A stretch of 64,000 nt of DNA, from assembly GCA_947475095.1 (NCBI GenBank), contig CANJLG010000001.1, positions 95,777-159,776 on the forward strand, given 5' to 3'. The notes under the pieces were generated by a model. That model was not told the DNA's origin. It made no database searches and worked only from the letters and a program-made list of their open reading frames with translations. Of this stretch, positions 30,815-41,432 are shown in pieces. The translations under genes were made by a program, and so were the position numbers. Every line of letters begins with the position of its first letter. The stretch's first letter is position 1. This DNA is from Flavobacteriales bacterium (GTDB lineage Bacteria > Bacteroidota > Bacteroidia > Flavobacteriales_D > Crocinitomicaceae).

Positions 30815-33202
30815 ATGCGTGCTACCCCTTACCCGTATTTATTAATCCTCTTTATAATTCTTCTATTTACGAGGGTTCAAGGGCAATTAATTACAAATAC
30901 AGCTCAGCCACCTCAAAGCTTGGTTCAAAACGTATTGTTAGGACAAGGTGTTACGGTTTCAAATATCATGTTTAATGGAAGTAATGCTGCCATTGGCTCA
31001 TTTACTGCTGCAGGTACAAACCTCGGAATAAACCAAGGGCTTGTGATGACTACCGGAACAGTATTAAATAACGGTTCTGGACCACATGGCCCAAATAACC
31101 TACCGAGTTGCGGAATGGATAATAATATCGGGGGATCAGGATTGCTCTCTAATCTTATTGGTAATACACCAACGTATAATGCTGCGATTTTAGAATTTGA
31201 CTTTATTCCCTTTTCAGACACGGTTAAATTTAAATATGTGTTCGGTTCAGATGAATACCCTGAATTCGCTCCACCTAACAACTCAGGATATAATGACGTC
31301 TTTGGGTTTTTTATTTCTGGTCCAGGAATAGTGGGCATGCAAAATATTGCTAAGCTTCCAAACAATGGCGGTATTGTCTCAATAAACAATGTCAATGCAA
31401 TTACCAATCCTCAATACTTTAATGCCAATGGGGACGGCAATATGGCGCCATATAATGGTTCGCCATTCTATATTCAGTATGATGGCTTTACAGAGGTACT
31501 TGAAGCTATTTCTCAAGTTCAATGTGGGCAGACCTATCATTTAATAATCGCGATTGCTGATGTGGGAGATGGAAGTTGGGATTCGGGAATATTCCTAGAA
31601 GCGAATAGCCTGAGCTCTATAACTCCCGTAAGCATTTCATATGCTATGTCTCAACAAGTTTATCAAGATCCTGCGTGGATGGCTGAGGGATGTGTGACTA
31701 GCACGGTCACCATACAAAGAAGTAATAACATCAACACGGCTTTAACCATTCCCATTGTCATCAGTGGCACAGCCCAAAACATGCTTGACTATTCCGGAAT
31801 ACCTAACAACATAACTTTTCCCGCTGGTCAAAGCTCGGTTTCTTTCACGATTAATCCATTAGCTGATAATCTATCCGAAGGATTAGAAAGTATAATTATG
31901 AGTTTTGGTGTAACAGATCCTTGTGGAAATCTAACCCCAATTCCACTTACCCTTTTCATTCAGGATGTAATGCCTTTAGTCTTATCTCTTCCGGACACTA
32001 CGGTTCTTTGTCCTGGTAATGCCGTTAGTCTTACGCCAACATTATCTGGAGGCATTCCCCCATATACCTACTTATGGAGCACTGGAGCAAGCACAAATTC
32101 TATTTCAATTGTTGCTAATTCATCCTCTACCGTGTATCTTATGATTAATGATAATTGTTCTGGACAAACTATTTCTGATTCAGCCATTATTACTGTTCCT
32201 GTTTATACTCCCTTATCACTAAGCGTTTCAAATGATATTGTTGAAATTTGTCCTTACTTGCCTCAAACACTCTATGCATACCCATCTGGAGGTGCTGGGT
32301 CGTATAGCTTCACTTGGAAAAAAAATAATAGTGTTGTGGGAACATTAGATAGCTTGATTGTGAACCCTTCGGCAACAAGTGTTTATGTCGTTACAGTTGT
32401 CGATAATTGTGGGGAAACGGTATCTGATACGATTACCTATACCATCTCTAGTCCTCCATTAATAGTGAGCACAAGCCCTGTCATTAATATTTGTATCGGT
32501 GATAGTGCATACATATCCGCAAGTGCAACTGGGGGCTATGGTGATTATTATTTTTTATGGCCCTTAACTGGAGAAACGAGTACAGGTATTTGGGTGCATC
32601 CCAACACTAGCTCGGTCTACCAAGTGATCGTTTCCGATGAATGCCAATCCTTTACTGTCACCGGTTTTTGTCAGGTTCTTGTTGTTAAGCCCGTGGCTAA
32701 TTTTATGGTTATGAGTAATTCAATTACTGAAGGATTACCTATTTCATTCTTGAACCAGACTCAAAATGGCTATGGCTATACTTGGTTATTTGGTGATGGC
32801 GGGACATCATACGATATTCACCCTGTGCATACTTATGGCTCTGAAGGCACTTATTATGTTACCTTATTTGCAACAGACATCAACGGTTGTAAGGACAGTA
32901 TAACCAAGCCGATTTTCATTCAAGAAGAACTTTATATTTATATCCCAAATACTTTTATCCCGGATGAAAATAGAATCAACGATGTTTTCTCTGGTTCTTT
33001 TGTCGGGGTAGAATGGATTAAAATAGACGTTTTTAACCGATGGGGTGAACTTGTATTTAGCTCGGAAGATTTAGACTTTTCCTGGGATGGAAAATACCAG
33101 GGTGTAGATTGTCAAAGTGGTGTGTATACCTGGAAACTTTTTTATAGACCTAATAATCTTCAAGAGTTATTAATGATGGGCCATGTTAATATTATTCGAT
33201 AA
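30815..33202 (+). CDS. Choice-of-anchor-L domain protein with T9SS type-B (gliding-motility-associated) C-terminal domain
   Basis: VFGSDEYPEFAPPNNSGYNDVFGFFISGPG; PKD-like module FGDGGTSYDIHPVHTYGSEGTY; C-terminus YIPNTFIPDENRINDVF...FNRWGELVFSS...WDGKYQG..GHVNIIR. Confidence 0.93.
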   Translation: MRATPYPYLLILFIILLFTRVQGQLITNTAQPPQSLVQNVLLGQGVTVSNIMFNGSNAAIGSFTAAGTNLGINQGLVMTTGTVLNNGSGPHGPNNLPSCGMDNNIGGSGLLSNLIGNTPTYNAAILEFDFIPFSDTVKFKYVFGSDEYPEFAPPNNSGYNDVFGFFISGPGIVGMQNIAKLPNNGGIVSINNVNAITNPQYFNANGDGNMAPYNGSPFYIQYDGFTEVLEAISQVQCGQTYHLIIAIADVGDGSWDSGIFLEANSLSSITPVSISYAMSQQVYQDPAWMAEGCVTSTVTIQRSNNINTALTIPIVISGTAQNMLDYSGIPNNITFPAGQSSVSFTINPLADNLSEGLESIIMSFGVTDPCGNLTPIPLTLFIQDVMPLVLSLPDTTVLCPGNAVSLTPTLSGGIPPYTYLWSTGASTNSISIVANSSSTVYLMINDNCSGQTISDSAIITVPVYTPLSLSVSNDIVEICPYLPQTLYAYPSGGAGSYSFTWKKNNSVVGTLDSLIVNPSATSVYVVTVVDNCGETVSDTITYTISSPPLIVSTSPVINICIGDSAYISASATGGYGDYYFLWPLTGETSTGIWVHPNTSSVYQVIVSDECQSFTVTGFCQVLVVKPVANFMVMSNSITEGLPISFLNQTQNGYGYTWLFGDGGTSYDIHPVHTYGSEGTYYVTLFATDINGCKDSITKPIFIQEELYIYIPNTFIPDENRINDVFSGSFVGVEWIKIDVFNRWGELVFSSEDLDFSWDGKYQGVDCQSGVYTWKLFYRPNNLQELLMMGHVNIIR

Positions 33203-33208
33203 AGCAAG

Positions 33209-33238
33209 TTGCCCTTTGTTGCTTTAATCGTAATTTTG
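33209..33238 (+). promoter_or_regulatory. Promoter for lepA
   Basis: TTG (33209-33211) - N19 - TAATTTTG (33231-33238); ATG begins at 33246. Confidence 0.65.
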
Positions 33239-33245
33239 CATCTGT

Positions 33246-35042
33246 ATGAAAAACATTCGAAATTTTTGCATTATTGCGCATATTGATCACGGAAAAAGCA
33301 CCCTGGCAGATCGGCTACTTCAAACAACGGGTACCATTTCCGACAGGGACATGAAAGCGCAAGCCCTTGATGATATGGATTTGGAGCGAGAGCGCGGAAT
33401 TACGATTAAGAGTCATGCTATTCAAATGAATTACTCAAAAGATGGGCAGGACTATATTCTTAATTTAATTGACACACCAGGCCACGTTGATTTTTCATAT
33501 GAAGTTTCGCGTTCAATTGCCGCCTGTGAAGGAGCGTTATTAATCGTTGATGCCTCTCAAGGAATAGAAGCACAGACTATTTCTAATTTATATTTAGCCT
33601 TAGAACATGACTTGGAAATCATTCCCATTTTAAATAAAATGGATTTACCTGGGGCCATGCCAGAAGAAGTTTCTGATCAAATAATTGAATTAATCGGATG
33701 TGATGTAAGCGAAATTATTCAAGCTTCAGGAAAAACCGGATTAGGTGTGGAGGAGATCCTTTCGGCAGTAATTAATCGTATTCCGCCACCCAAAGGTGAC
33801 GAAAATGCACCACTGCAAGCTATGATTTTTGATTCTGTATTTAATTCGTTTAGAGGAATTATTGCCTATTATAGAATTCGAAATGGGGTTATCAAAAAGG
33901 GTCAAAAGATTCGTTTTATGAATTCTGGTAGAGATTATAATGCCGATGAAATTGGGATTCTAAAAATGGAGTTGTCGCCTAGAAAAGAAGTTCGTGCTGG
34001 AGATGTTGGCTATATTATATCCGGTATCAAACAGGCGAATGAAGTTAAAGTTGGCGACACCATTACCGGATCTGAAAACCCTTGTGAAATCGCTATAAAA
34101 GGTTTTGAAGACGTTAAACCAATGGTTTTTGCTGGTATTTATCCTGTGGATACAGAAGATTATGAAGAACTAAGGTATTCCATGGAAAAATTACAGCTTA
34201 ATGATTCCTCCTTGATTTTTGAACCTGAGTCTTCACAAGCACTCGGATTTGGTTTTCGATGTGGATTTTTGGGAATGTTGCACATGGAAATTATTCAAGA
34301 GCGACTTGAAAGAGAATTCAATATGACCGTTATAACAACCGTTCCGAATGTTTCCTACAAGTCCTATATGAAAAAGGACCCCGACAAGATGATGATTGTC
34401 AATAATCCATCTGAATTGCCAGACCCATCTGGAATGGATCGAATTGAAGAACCATACATTTCTGCACAAGTTATTACCAAAACAGAATACGTTGGGTCAA
34501 TAATGACACTATGTATAGAAAAACGAGGCGAATTAAAAAACCAAGTTTATTTAACCCAAGATCGTGTTGAAATCTCTTTTGAGATGCCATTAGCCGAAAT
34601 TGTATTCGATTTTTATGATCGACTGAAGTCTGTGTCTCGTGGCTATGCCTCATTTGATTATCATCCGATTGGCTACCGAGAATCTGATTTAATTAAATTA
34701 GATTTAATGTTAAATGCTGAGCAAGTTGATGCGCTTTCTGCTTTAGTACATAGGAGTAATGCCTTTGATTTAGGGAAAAGAATCTGTATAAAATTAAAAG
34801 AGTTGATCCCTCGCCAACAGTTCGAAATTCCGATTCAAGCGGCAATTGGAGCAAAAATCATTGCCCGTGAAACCATAAAAGCATTAAGAAAAGATGTTAC
34901 GGCCAAATGTTACGGTGGTGATATCTCTAGAAAAAGAAAATTATTAGAGAAACAAAAAGAAGGTAAAAAAAGAATGCGACAAGTGGGGCGTGTAGAAGTT
35001 CCTCAAGAAGCTTTTCTTGCAGTATTAAAACTTAACGATTAA
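33246..35042 (+). CDS. lepA: Elongation factor 4 (LepA)
   Basis: [50 protein letters not shown]-terminal [22 protein letters not shown]. Confidence 0.98.
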   Translation: MKNIRNFCIIAHIDHGKSTLADRLLQTTGTISDRDMKAQALDDMDLERERGITIKSHAIQMNYSKDGQDYILNLIDTPGHVDFSYEVSRSIAACEGALLIVDASQGIEAQTISNLYLALEHDLEIIPILNKMDLPGAMPEEVSDQIIELIGCDVSEIIQASGKTGLGVEEILSAVINRIPPPKGDENAPLQAMIFDSVFNSFRGIIAYYRIRNGVIKKGQKIRFMNSGRDYNADEIGILKMELSPRKEVRAGDVGYIISGIKQANEVKVGDTITGSENPCEIAIKGFEDVKPMVFAGIYPVDTEDYEELRYSMEKLQLNDSSLIFEPESSQALGFGFRCGFLGMLHMEIIQERLEREFNMTVITTVPNVSYKSYMKKDPDKMMIVNNPSELPDPSGMDRIEEPYISAQVITKTEYVGSIMTLCIEKRGELKNQVYLTQDRVEISFEMPLAEIVFDFYDRLKSVSRGYASFDYHPIGYRESDLIKLDLMLNAEQVDALSALVHRSNAFDLGKRICIKLKELIPRQQFEIPIQAAIGAKIIARETIKALRKDVTAKCYGGDISRKRKLLEKQKEGKKRMRQVGRVEVPQEAFLAVLKLND

Positions 35043-35046
35043 AAAA

Positions 35047-35475
35047 ATGGAAATTATCAATCACTTACACTCAGGATTAAGGTGGGTTGTCCTAATCTTA
35101 TTAATTTGGGCTATTGCCAATGCCTTTTCAGCTAAACACTTTGAAAAAAAGCATAAAATGGTTAATCTATTTGCCATGGTGACCCTTCACATTCAATTGG
35201 TAATCGGATTGATTCAATACTTCACGTCCGCGAAAGTGCAATTTTCCCCGGATTGGATGAAAGAGCCATTGCTGCGTTTTTATGGTATGGAACATTTGGC
35301 CGGTATGTTATTGGCCATTATTTTAATAACCATCGGATACAGCAAAGCGAAAAGAAAAGAAAATGATGCGGATAAATTTAAAGTGATCCGCTTATTTTAT
35401 TCGATAGGATTAATCATTATTCTTTTATCTATTCCTTGGCCATTTAGGCCATATCTTGGTGGAGGATGGTTCTAA
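35047..35475 (+). CDS. Four-TM membrane protein, cytochrome-b-like
   Basis: Histidines in or near predicted TM helices (INHLHSGLRWVV, MVTLHIQLVIGL, GMEHLAGMLL); overlaps a c-type cytochrome gene. Confidence 0.65.
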   Translation: MEIINHLHSGLRWVVLILLIWAIANAFSAKHFEKKHKMVNLFAMVTLHIQLVIGLIQYFTSAKVQFSPDWMKEPLLRFYGMEHLAGMLLAIILITIGYSKAKRKENDADKFKVIRLFYSIGLIIILLSIPWPFRPYLGGGWF

Positions 35476-35795
35476 GGATTAGTTATTTCTGCTCTTGCTT
35501 ACTTTTATTGGTAAGTTGCTCTTCATCTGGCGATAATGTTAAACCTGGGACAACAGAAACCCCAGAAGTAGCGGGTGAAAATTTATTCATTATGCATTGC
35601 GCAGCTTGCCATGGTGATGACGGAAAATTAGGTGCTTCGGGAGCGAAAGATTTAACCGCGTCAAGATTAGATGATGCGGCACTCAGGAAAATAATTACAG
35701 AAGGAAAAAATGGGATGCCGCCGATGAAAGAATTACTTGGAAATAACGAAAACATACAGTTGGTTATTAATCATGTTAAAAAATTAAGACATTGA
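35466..35795 (+). CDS. c-type cytochrome lipoprotein
   Basis: Lipobox LLLVSCSS; CAACHGDDGKLG heme-binding motif; distal Met (GMPPMKE). Confidence 0.92.
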   Translation: MVLRISYFCSCLLLLVSCSSSGDNVKPGTTETPEVAGENLFIMHCAACHGDDGKLGASGAKDLTASRLDDAALRKIITEGKNGMPPMKELLGNNENIQLVINHVKKLRH

Positions 35796-36979
35796 CAGAA
35801 GGATATGACACGTCCGTGCCGAATGAAGAAGCATGTGTTTTAGTTGGTGTTATCAGTGCAGATATAACCGAGGCAATTGCCATTGAATATTTAGACGAAC
35901 TTTCCTTCTTGGCAGAAACAGCTGGCGCTACCACACAACGCACCTTCATGCAACGATTGCCCTTTCCTAATCCAAAGACCTATGTTGGCAAAGGTAAATT
36001 AGAGGAAATCAGAGAATATATTAAAGCAAGCGATATTGAATTGGTTATTTTCGACGATGAGTTATCGCCATCACAACTTCGAAATATAGAACGAGAATTA
36101 GAATGCAAAGTGCTGGATAGGCCGATACTTATTCTTGATATATTCGCAAGTCGGGCCAGCAGTTTCCATTCTAAAACACAGGTAGAATTAGCGCAGCTTC
36201 AATACATGCTGCCAAGATTAACACGCATGTGGACCCACCTCGAGCGTCAAAAAGGAGGAATTGGTCTTCGAGGGCCCGGCGAATCGCAAATTGAAACAGA
36301 TAGGAGAATTATTCAAATGCGGATTTCGTTAATGAAAGAACGGCTCCAAGACATTGATAAGCAAATGACTATTCAGCGAGGAAATCGTGGGCAACTGGTG
36401 CGTGTAGCACTTGTTGGATATACCAATGTTGGGAAGAGCACACTTATGAACTTGTTGGCTAAATCTGATGTGTTTGCTGAAAACAAACTCTTTGCAACCT
36501 TAGATACTACGGTAAGAAAAGTAGTAATAGAAAACCTCCCCTTCTTACTCACCGATACGGTTGGATTCATTCGAAAATTACCACATCAGTTAGTCGAGTC
36601 TTTTAAATCTACATTAGATGAAGTGCGGGAGGCTGATATTCTCGTACATGTTTTAGATCTATCACATCCAAACTTTGAAGAGCAGTTTAATGTTGTGAAT
36701 GAAACGCTTCATGAAATTGATAATACAGAAAAACCCAGTATTCTTGTGTTTAATAAAATTGACGCTTTTGCACCAATAGAATTAGATGGTGATGAAGGCG
36801 AGACGATTAATAGCATCGAAATTCTTAAAAAATCGTGGATGGCTAAAATGCAAAAAACTAAATGTGTTTTTATTTCTGCGACCGAAAAAGACAATATTGA
36901 GGAGTTGAAATCTGTAATTTATGAAGAGGTAAAGTCGGTTTTTAGCATCCGCTACCCCTACAGTAATTTCCTTTATTAA
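35792..36979 (+). CDS. hflX: GTPase HflX
   Basis: TYVGKGKLEEIREYI, GGIGLRGPGESQIETDRR, VALVGYTNVGKSTLMNLL. TTG start overlapping the cytochrome stop codon. Confidence 0.96.
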   Translation: MTEGYDTSVPNEEACVLVGVISADITEAIAIEYLDELSFLAETAGATTQRTFMQRLPFPNPKTYVGKGKLEEIREYIKASDIELVIFDDELSPSQLRNIERELECKVLDRPILILDIFASRASSFHSKTQVELAQLQYMLPRLTRMWTHLERQKGGIGLRGPGESQIETDRRIIQMRISLMKERLQDIDKQMTIQRGNRGQLVRVALVGYTNVGKSTLMNLLAKSDVFAENKLFATLDTTVRKVVIENLPFLLTDTVGFIRKLPHQLVESFKSTLDEVREADILVHVLDLSHPNFEEQFNVVNETLHEIDNTEKPSILVFNKIDAFAPIELDGDEGETINSIEILKKSWMAKMQKTKCVFISATEKDNIEELKSVIYEEVKSVFSIRYPYSNFLY

Positions 36980-37002
36980 TAAAAACCGAATCGTATTAAA
37001 CA

Positions 37003-37029
37003 AAAAAAGGGGAGCAAGCTCCCCTTTTT
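37003..37029. terminator. Bidirectional rho-independent terminator between hflX and the convergent T9SS redoxin gene
   Basis: AAAAAGGGGAGC-AA-GCTCCCCTTTTT perfect palindrome flanked by A/T tracts. Confidence 0.85.
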
Positions 37030-37048
37030 CAATGCATTAATTGTTAGA

Positions 37049-38569
37049 TTATCTAACAACAACATTCTTTGTAGTTGTCGCTCCATTTGAAGTAACGGTA
37101 ACGATGTAACTTCCTTTTGCAATATCTTCTGTTGAGAAAGATACCAATTGAGAACCTACTAAGTTTGTAAATGATTTAGAAACAATTGTTCTTCCTTGAA
37201 TGTCAACTAATGAAACTGAAAAATCATTGTTGTTTGCTTCAAAAGAAACATTCACTAAATCAGATGCTGGGTTAGGGAATACATTCAATGCGATTGTTTC
37301 CATTTCATTTATACCTGCAACACCTGTTTTGAATACTTTTTGCTCGCTATCACCAAAGGTTCCTCCAGAAGCTAAAGTCGCTCCAGATGCATCAACAATA
37401 GAGTATGCACCATCTCCATATTGACAGCAAATTCCATCACCGTAAACATCAAGAATCTCAAATGTATAACACGTGTTTGGCGTTAAGTTAGCTTGAACTG
37501 GTGTTTGAACTGTTACACCTGCAGCTGTTAAGTCTGGTCCAAAACCAGTTCCTGAAGCTACCGTTGCTCCTGCAGCATTTTTAATAGTCCATGATGTTTC
37601 AGAACCATATGCATCTGTAGTAAGATTTACTGTTACATACTGATTAGAAGCAACTAAAGCTGTTGAAACGGAAGCATTCACACCATTGTTTGCCACGTTG
37701 GCATCACCTGTTGTAGTAACTGTAACAACCAAAGCGCCTCCCATAAAACTTGCAATTGGTGTACAATTAACCGTTGCAACACCGTAAGTAGCTAAGCTAC
37801 CTGAATATGTTCCAGTGGAAACTGTTGTTCCTCCTTGAGTTACAGTAACTGTTGCAGCAGTTAAAGGGCTCGTACCATTGTTTTGAATCTTCACCATTGG
37901 TGTATAAGCACCTTGGCAATGAACTAAAGACCCAGTATAAGAAAGAGCAGAAACATCAGCAGGGTTTGAAGCTGGAGGAGGGCAAGAAGCAATTGAAGTA
38001 TAGATTGCAGCCGCTGTTGCTTGTCCAATTTCTGAAACTATCCGATTCGGACAAATTTTGTAGATTGTTGGGAAATAAGCAATATTATAGTTGGTGTTTA
38101 TAGGATTTATTGTAGCCGTGATTGGATTCGCCATTGGAAACTGAATTTCTCCAGCGGCATTAGGATTAATCCAATTACCAGGAGTACCTGATCCGTCTAA
38201 CATAGTAGCGTCAGCTGTTGTACCATCACCCTCTACCCAAATAACCATAATGTCATCTGTAGTAGTACTAGAAACACCTGGATAACCAGCTGGTCCGTGT
38301 GCGGCATATGCATCTTCTAATGCGCCTGTTAAATGATAACTCCAACATGGACCACACCACGTTGCTGAAACATCCATAATAACTGTATAGCCAGCATCAA
38401 GATAGTCATACAATTTGTAAGAACCGTTGTTTGTCATACCGGCGGTAGACAACCACGGCTGATAAGCACTAACCGTAAAGTCTGGAGCAACGCTACCAGG
38501 TGCTAATTGAGCAAAAGTCGTAGCAGATGTTGCAGATAACAACAAAGCTGAGAGTAAAAGTTTTTTCAT
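37049..38569 (-). CDS. Secreted thioredoxin-fold (CGPC) protein with T9SS type-A C-terminal sorting domain
   Basis: MKKLLLSALLLSATSATTFAQ signal; VSATWCGPCWSYH active site; C-terminus LNVFPNPASDLVNVSFEAN...KGSYIVTVTSNGATTTKNVVVR. Start moved from 38617. Confidence 0.92.
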   Translation of the reverse strand: MKKLLLSALLLSATSATTFAQLAPGSVAPDFTVSAYQPWLSTAGMTNNGSYKLYDYLDAGYTVIMDVSATWCGPCWSYHLTGALEDAYAAHGPAGYPGVSSTTTDDIMVIWVEGDGTTADATMLDGSGTPGNWINPNAAGEIQFPMANPITATINPINTNYNIAYFPTIYKICPNRIVSEIGQATAAAIYTSIASCPPPASNPADVSALSYTGSLVHCQGAYTPMVKIQNNGTSPLTAATVTVTQGGTTVSTGTYSGSLATYGVATVNCTPIASFMGGALVVTVTTTGDANVANNGVNASVSTALVASNQYVTVNLTTDAYGSETSWTIKNAAGATVASGTGFGPDLTAAGVTVQTPVQANLTPNTCYTFEILDVYGDGICCQYGDGAYSIVDASGATLASGGTFGDSEQKVFKTGVAGINEMETIALNVFPNPASDLVNVSFEANNNDFSVSLVDIQGRTIVSKSFTNLVGSQLVSFSTEDIAKGSYIVTVTSNGATTTKNVVVR

Positions 38570-38689
38570 TTTTAATAAGTTTTTAAGTTGATGTAAATTT
38601 AATGTTTTTTTAAACAACTCAAAACTAAAATAAAAAAATATAGGTGTTTATCGGGAAGAATTCGGCTTTTCAGCTCAAAAGTATGCCGA

Positions 38690-39439
38690 TTACTTTTTCT
38701 TGAGTTGCTCTAAGATAAAAAGCTCAATAGCCCCAACCATTGATGGGGCCTTGGGATGAGGCGCTTGAACATCAAGGCGTAAATTGTGCTTGTTAACGGC
38801 CATTGCGGTGGTTGGTCCAAATGCAGCTATAGCGGTGTTATTTTGCTTAAAGTCCGGGAAATTAACAAAAAGTGACTCAATTCCTCCGGGACTGAAAAAC
38901 ACCAATAAGTCATAATATACATTTTCTAAATCTGAAAGATCTGCCGCAACTGTTCTATATAAAATAGTTTTAAAAAACTGCATTTTGTGCTGCTCAAGTG
39001 TTTGAGGAATATTATCCCTCAAAATATCGGTGCAGGGCAGTAAAAACTTTTCTGTCTTATGCTTTGCCATTACATCTACGAGATCCTCAATGGTTTGTTT
39101 TCCGAAGAAAATTTTGCGCTTTCTGAAAGCAACATATTTTTGTAAATAAAGTGCCACTGCTTCAGAAATACAAAAATATTTCATTGATTCTGGTACCTCA
39201 AATCTAGATTCTTCTGCAATTCTAAAGAAGTGGTCTACCGCTACTTTAGAGGTGATTATTATCGCCGTGAATTCATTTAAGTTTATTTTTTGTGAGCGAA
39301 ATTCCTTTACAGAAACTCCTTCCACCTTAATAAAAGGGCGAAAATCAATCTTGATTTTGTATTTAGCCGCCAACTCGAAATAGGGTGATTTATCACCTTC
39401 GGGTTGAGGTTGAGACACTAATATTGTTTTTATTGCCAA
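38690..39439 (-). CDS. hemD: Uroporphyrinogen-III synthase
   Basis: TILVSQPQPEGDKSPYFELAAKYKIKIDFRPFIKVEGVS...NEFTAIIITSKVAVDHFF; matches the divergent Bacteroidetes HemD type. Confidence 0.85.
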   Translation of the reverse strand: MAIKTILVSQPQPEGDKSPYFELAAKYKIKIDFRPFIKVEGVSVKEFRSQKINLNEFTAIIITSKVAVDHFFRIAEESRFEVPESMKYFCISEAVALYLQKYVAFRKRKIFFGKQTIEDLVDVMAKHKTEKFLLPCTDILRDNIPQTLEQHKMQFFKTILYRTVAADLSDLENVYYDLLVFFSPGGIESLFVNFPDFKQNNTAIAAFGPTTAMAVNKHNLRLDVQAPHPKAPSMVGAIELFILEQLKKK

Positions 39440-39459
39440 GTCTTAAAATTTAAAGGTCG

Positions 39460-40161
39460 CTACTTAACAAATGCAGACAAACTATCACCGTAAAAAACAA
39501 AAATTGCTACTAATGGTAAAATTTCTACGAGGCAAAAGTACATAAAAATGTAATACCATGGAATAGTCATAGCAAGAGCGGCTATGACCCCTTTAAAAAT
39601 CCTATTAAGATTCATCAAAAGAAACCCTGTGAAAATAACCGCTACGGAGATATTGCTTAAGGATTGATTTAATGAAAAAACAATCGCTGCAAACAAGAAA
39701 AACAAGCCTCCTAAAGAGATGGAAAATCTTAAATGCTGCTTCAATTGTCTTATGATAGGGTGTTTGCCAACTAAAGCAAAGATAATCCATTGTCCAGCGT
39801 TCCAATAAATTAAAAAAGCTAAGGGAACTAAGGCCAAAATTGGATGGGCATTAACAGACGGGAATATCTGTTCTAGAACAAAAGTAAGTGCCAAAGACGC
39901 TCCAACCACAAAGTTTAAGGTTAAAAGCCAAAATATTGCCGGCCCCATGCGCTCGCTTTCACTATTAAAAGAATCTTCTTTTTGAAGTGATACAAAACCA
40001 ATTAAAACTAAGCGAATTAAATTGTCCTGGCGGACATACGCAACAGCTAAAAGAAGTAATGAAAAAGTACAAGCAAAGAGCCATTCATAAGAAAGCTGTG
40101 TTTCACGAAGATGCAATGCTAACGATTGGTCCATTAAAAACGAAAGTATAATTAATTGCAA
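39460..40161 (-). CDS. DUF4271-like multi-TM protein
   Basis: Multi-TM with ...NFVVGASLALTFVLEQIF...; adjacent to hemD as commonly seen in Bacteroidetes. Confidence 0.75.
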   Translation of the reverse strand: MQLIILSFLMDQSLALHLRETQLSYEWLFACTFSLLLLAVAYVRQDNLIRLVLIGFVSLQKEDSFNSESERMGPAIFWLLTLNFVVGASLALTFVLEQIFPSVNAHPILALVPLAFLIYWNAGQWIIFALVGKHPIIRQLKQHLRFSISLGGLFFLFAAIVFSLNQSLSNISVAVIFTGFLLMNLNRIFKGVIAALAMTIPWYYIFMYFCLVEILPLVAIFVFYGDSLSAFVK

Positions 40162-40229
40162 AATTAAATAGAAACTACTTTAAAATAAATTTTATTTATT
40201 GATTACTTTTGTACTCTAAAATTCATGGT

Positions 40230-41420
40230 ATGAAAACAGACCAATTTAAGCACCCAGATTACTATCTCTTAGACGACTTATTATCCGATGAACAAAAGTT
40301 AATTCGAGATACCGCAAGAGAATGGGTTAAAAAAGAAGTTTCTCCGATAATAGAAGAGCATTACGAAAAAGCAACTTTCCCAATGCATCTTTTGTCAGGC
40401 CTTGGTGAAATTGGTGCTTTTGGACCTTATATCCCTGTTGAATATGGTGGGGCTGGACTTGATCATATTTCATACGGAATCATTATGCAAGAATTGGAAC
40501 GTTGCGATTCAGGCTTGCGTTCAACAGCTTCTGTTCAATCTTCATTAGTGATGTACCCTATTTGGAAATATGGTTCTGAAGAGCAGAAATTACGGTTTTT
40601 GCCCAAACTTGCTACAGGTGAAATGATGGGTTGTTTTGGTTTAACAGAACCAGACTTTGGTTCGAATCCTGGCGGAATGCTTTCTAATTTTAAGGAAGAT
40701 GGAGACCATGTTATCCTAAATGGTGCTAAAATGTGGATCTCCAATGCGCCATTTGCACACATTGCAGTTGTTTGGGCGAAAGATGAGTCTGGAAGAATAC
40801 ACGGATTAATCGTTGAGCGAGGAATGGAAGGTTTTTCTACGCCAGAAATGCATGGAAAACTATCTTTAAGAGCATCATCCACAGGTGAATTAATTTTTGA
40901 AAATGTTAGGGTTCCTAAAAGCAATATCTTGCCAAATCGTTCTGGTTTAGGGGCTCCTTTGAGCTGTCTTGACTCTGCGCGTTTTGGTATTGCATGGGGT
41001 GCCTTGGGCGCTGCCATGGATTGCTACGATCAAGCTGTTCGTTATTCAAAAGAAAGGATTCAATTTGGGGTTCCAATTGGATCGTTTCAGTTAGTTCAGA
41101 AAAAACTTGCTGAAATGTTAACAGAAATAACCAAAGCACAACTATTGACTTTTAGACTTGGTCAATTGCGAAATGAAGGAAAAGCGACTACCGGTCAGAT
41201 TTCAATGGCAAAGAGGAATAATGTAGAAATCGCCTTAGATATTGCACGTGAAGCAAGACAAATTCACGGTGGAATGGGCATAACAAGTGAGTATTCAATG
41301 ATGCGGCACATGGCCAATCTAGAATCCGTTCTCACCTATGAAGGCACTCATGATATACACTTACTTATAACGGGTATGGACATCACGGGCATTCCTTCAT
41401 TTACGAGAGAGTTGCCGTAA
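40230..41420 (+). CDS. Acyl-CoA dehydrogenase, glutaryl-CoA dehydrogenase-like
   Basis: MKTDQFKHPDYYLLDDLLSDEQKLIRDTAREWVKKEVSP...GCFGLTEPDFGSNPGGM...QIHGGMGITSEYSMMRHMANLESVLTYEGTHDIH. Start moved from TTG at 40209, which overlaps a TACTTTTG -7 element. Confidence 0.93.
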   Translation: MKTDQFKHPDYYLLDDLLSDEQKLIRDTAREWVKKEVSPIIEEHYEKATFPMHLLSGLGEIGAFGPYIPVEYGGAGLDHISYGIIMQELERCDSGLRSTASVQSSLVMYPIWKYGSEEQKLRFLPKLATGEMMGCFGLTEPDFGSNPGGMLSNFKEDGDHVILNGAKMWISNAPFAHIAVVWAKDESGRIHGLIVERGMEGFSTPEMHGKLSLRASSTGELIFENVRVPKSNILPNRSGLGAPLSCLDSARFGIAWGALGAAMDCYDQAVRYSKERIQFGVPIGSFQLVQKKLAEMLTEITKAQLLTFRLGQLRNEGKATTGQISMAKRNNVEIALDIAREARQIHGGMGITSEYSMMRHMANLESVLTYEGTHDIHLLITGMDITGIPSFTRELP

Positions 41421-41432
41421 ACAAAACGTGGA

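Noticed and set aside
30925-31407. 160-aa minus-strand ORF opposite the choice-of-anchor-L protein
   Set aside because: Antisense to a domain with recognisable conserved motifs; no independent promoter or function evident.
40535-41017. 160-aa minus-strand ORF opposite acyl-CoA dehydrogenase
   Set aside because: Shadow ORF in a highly conserved gene.
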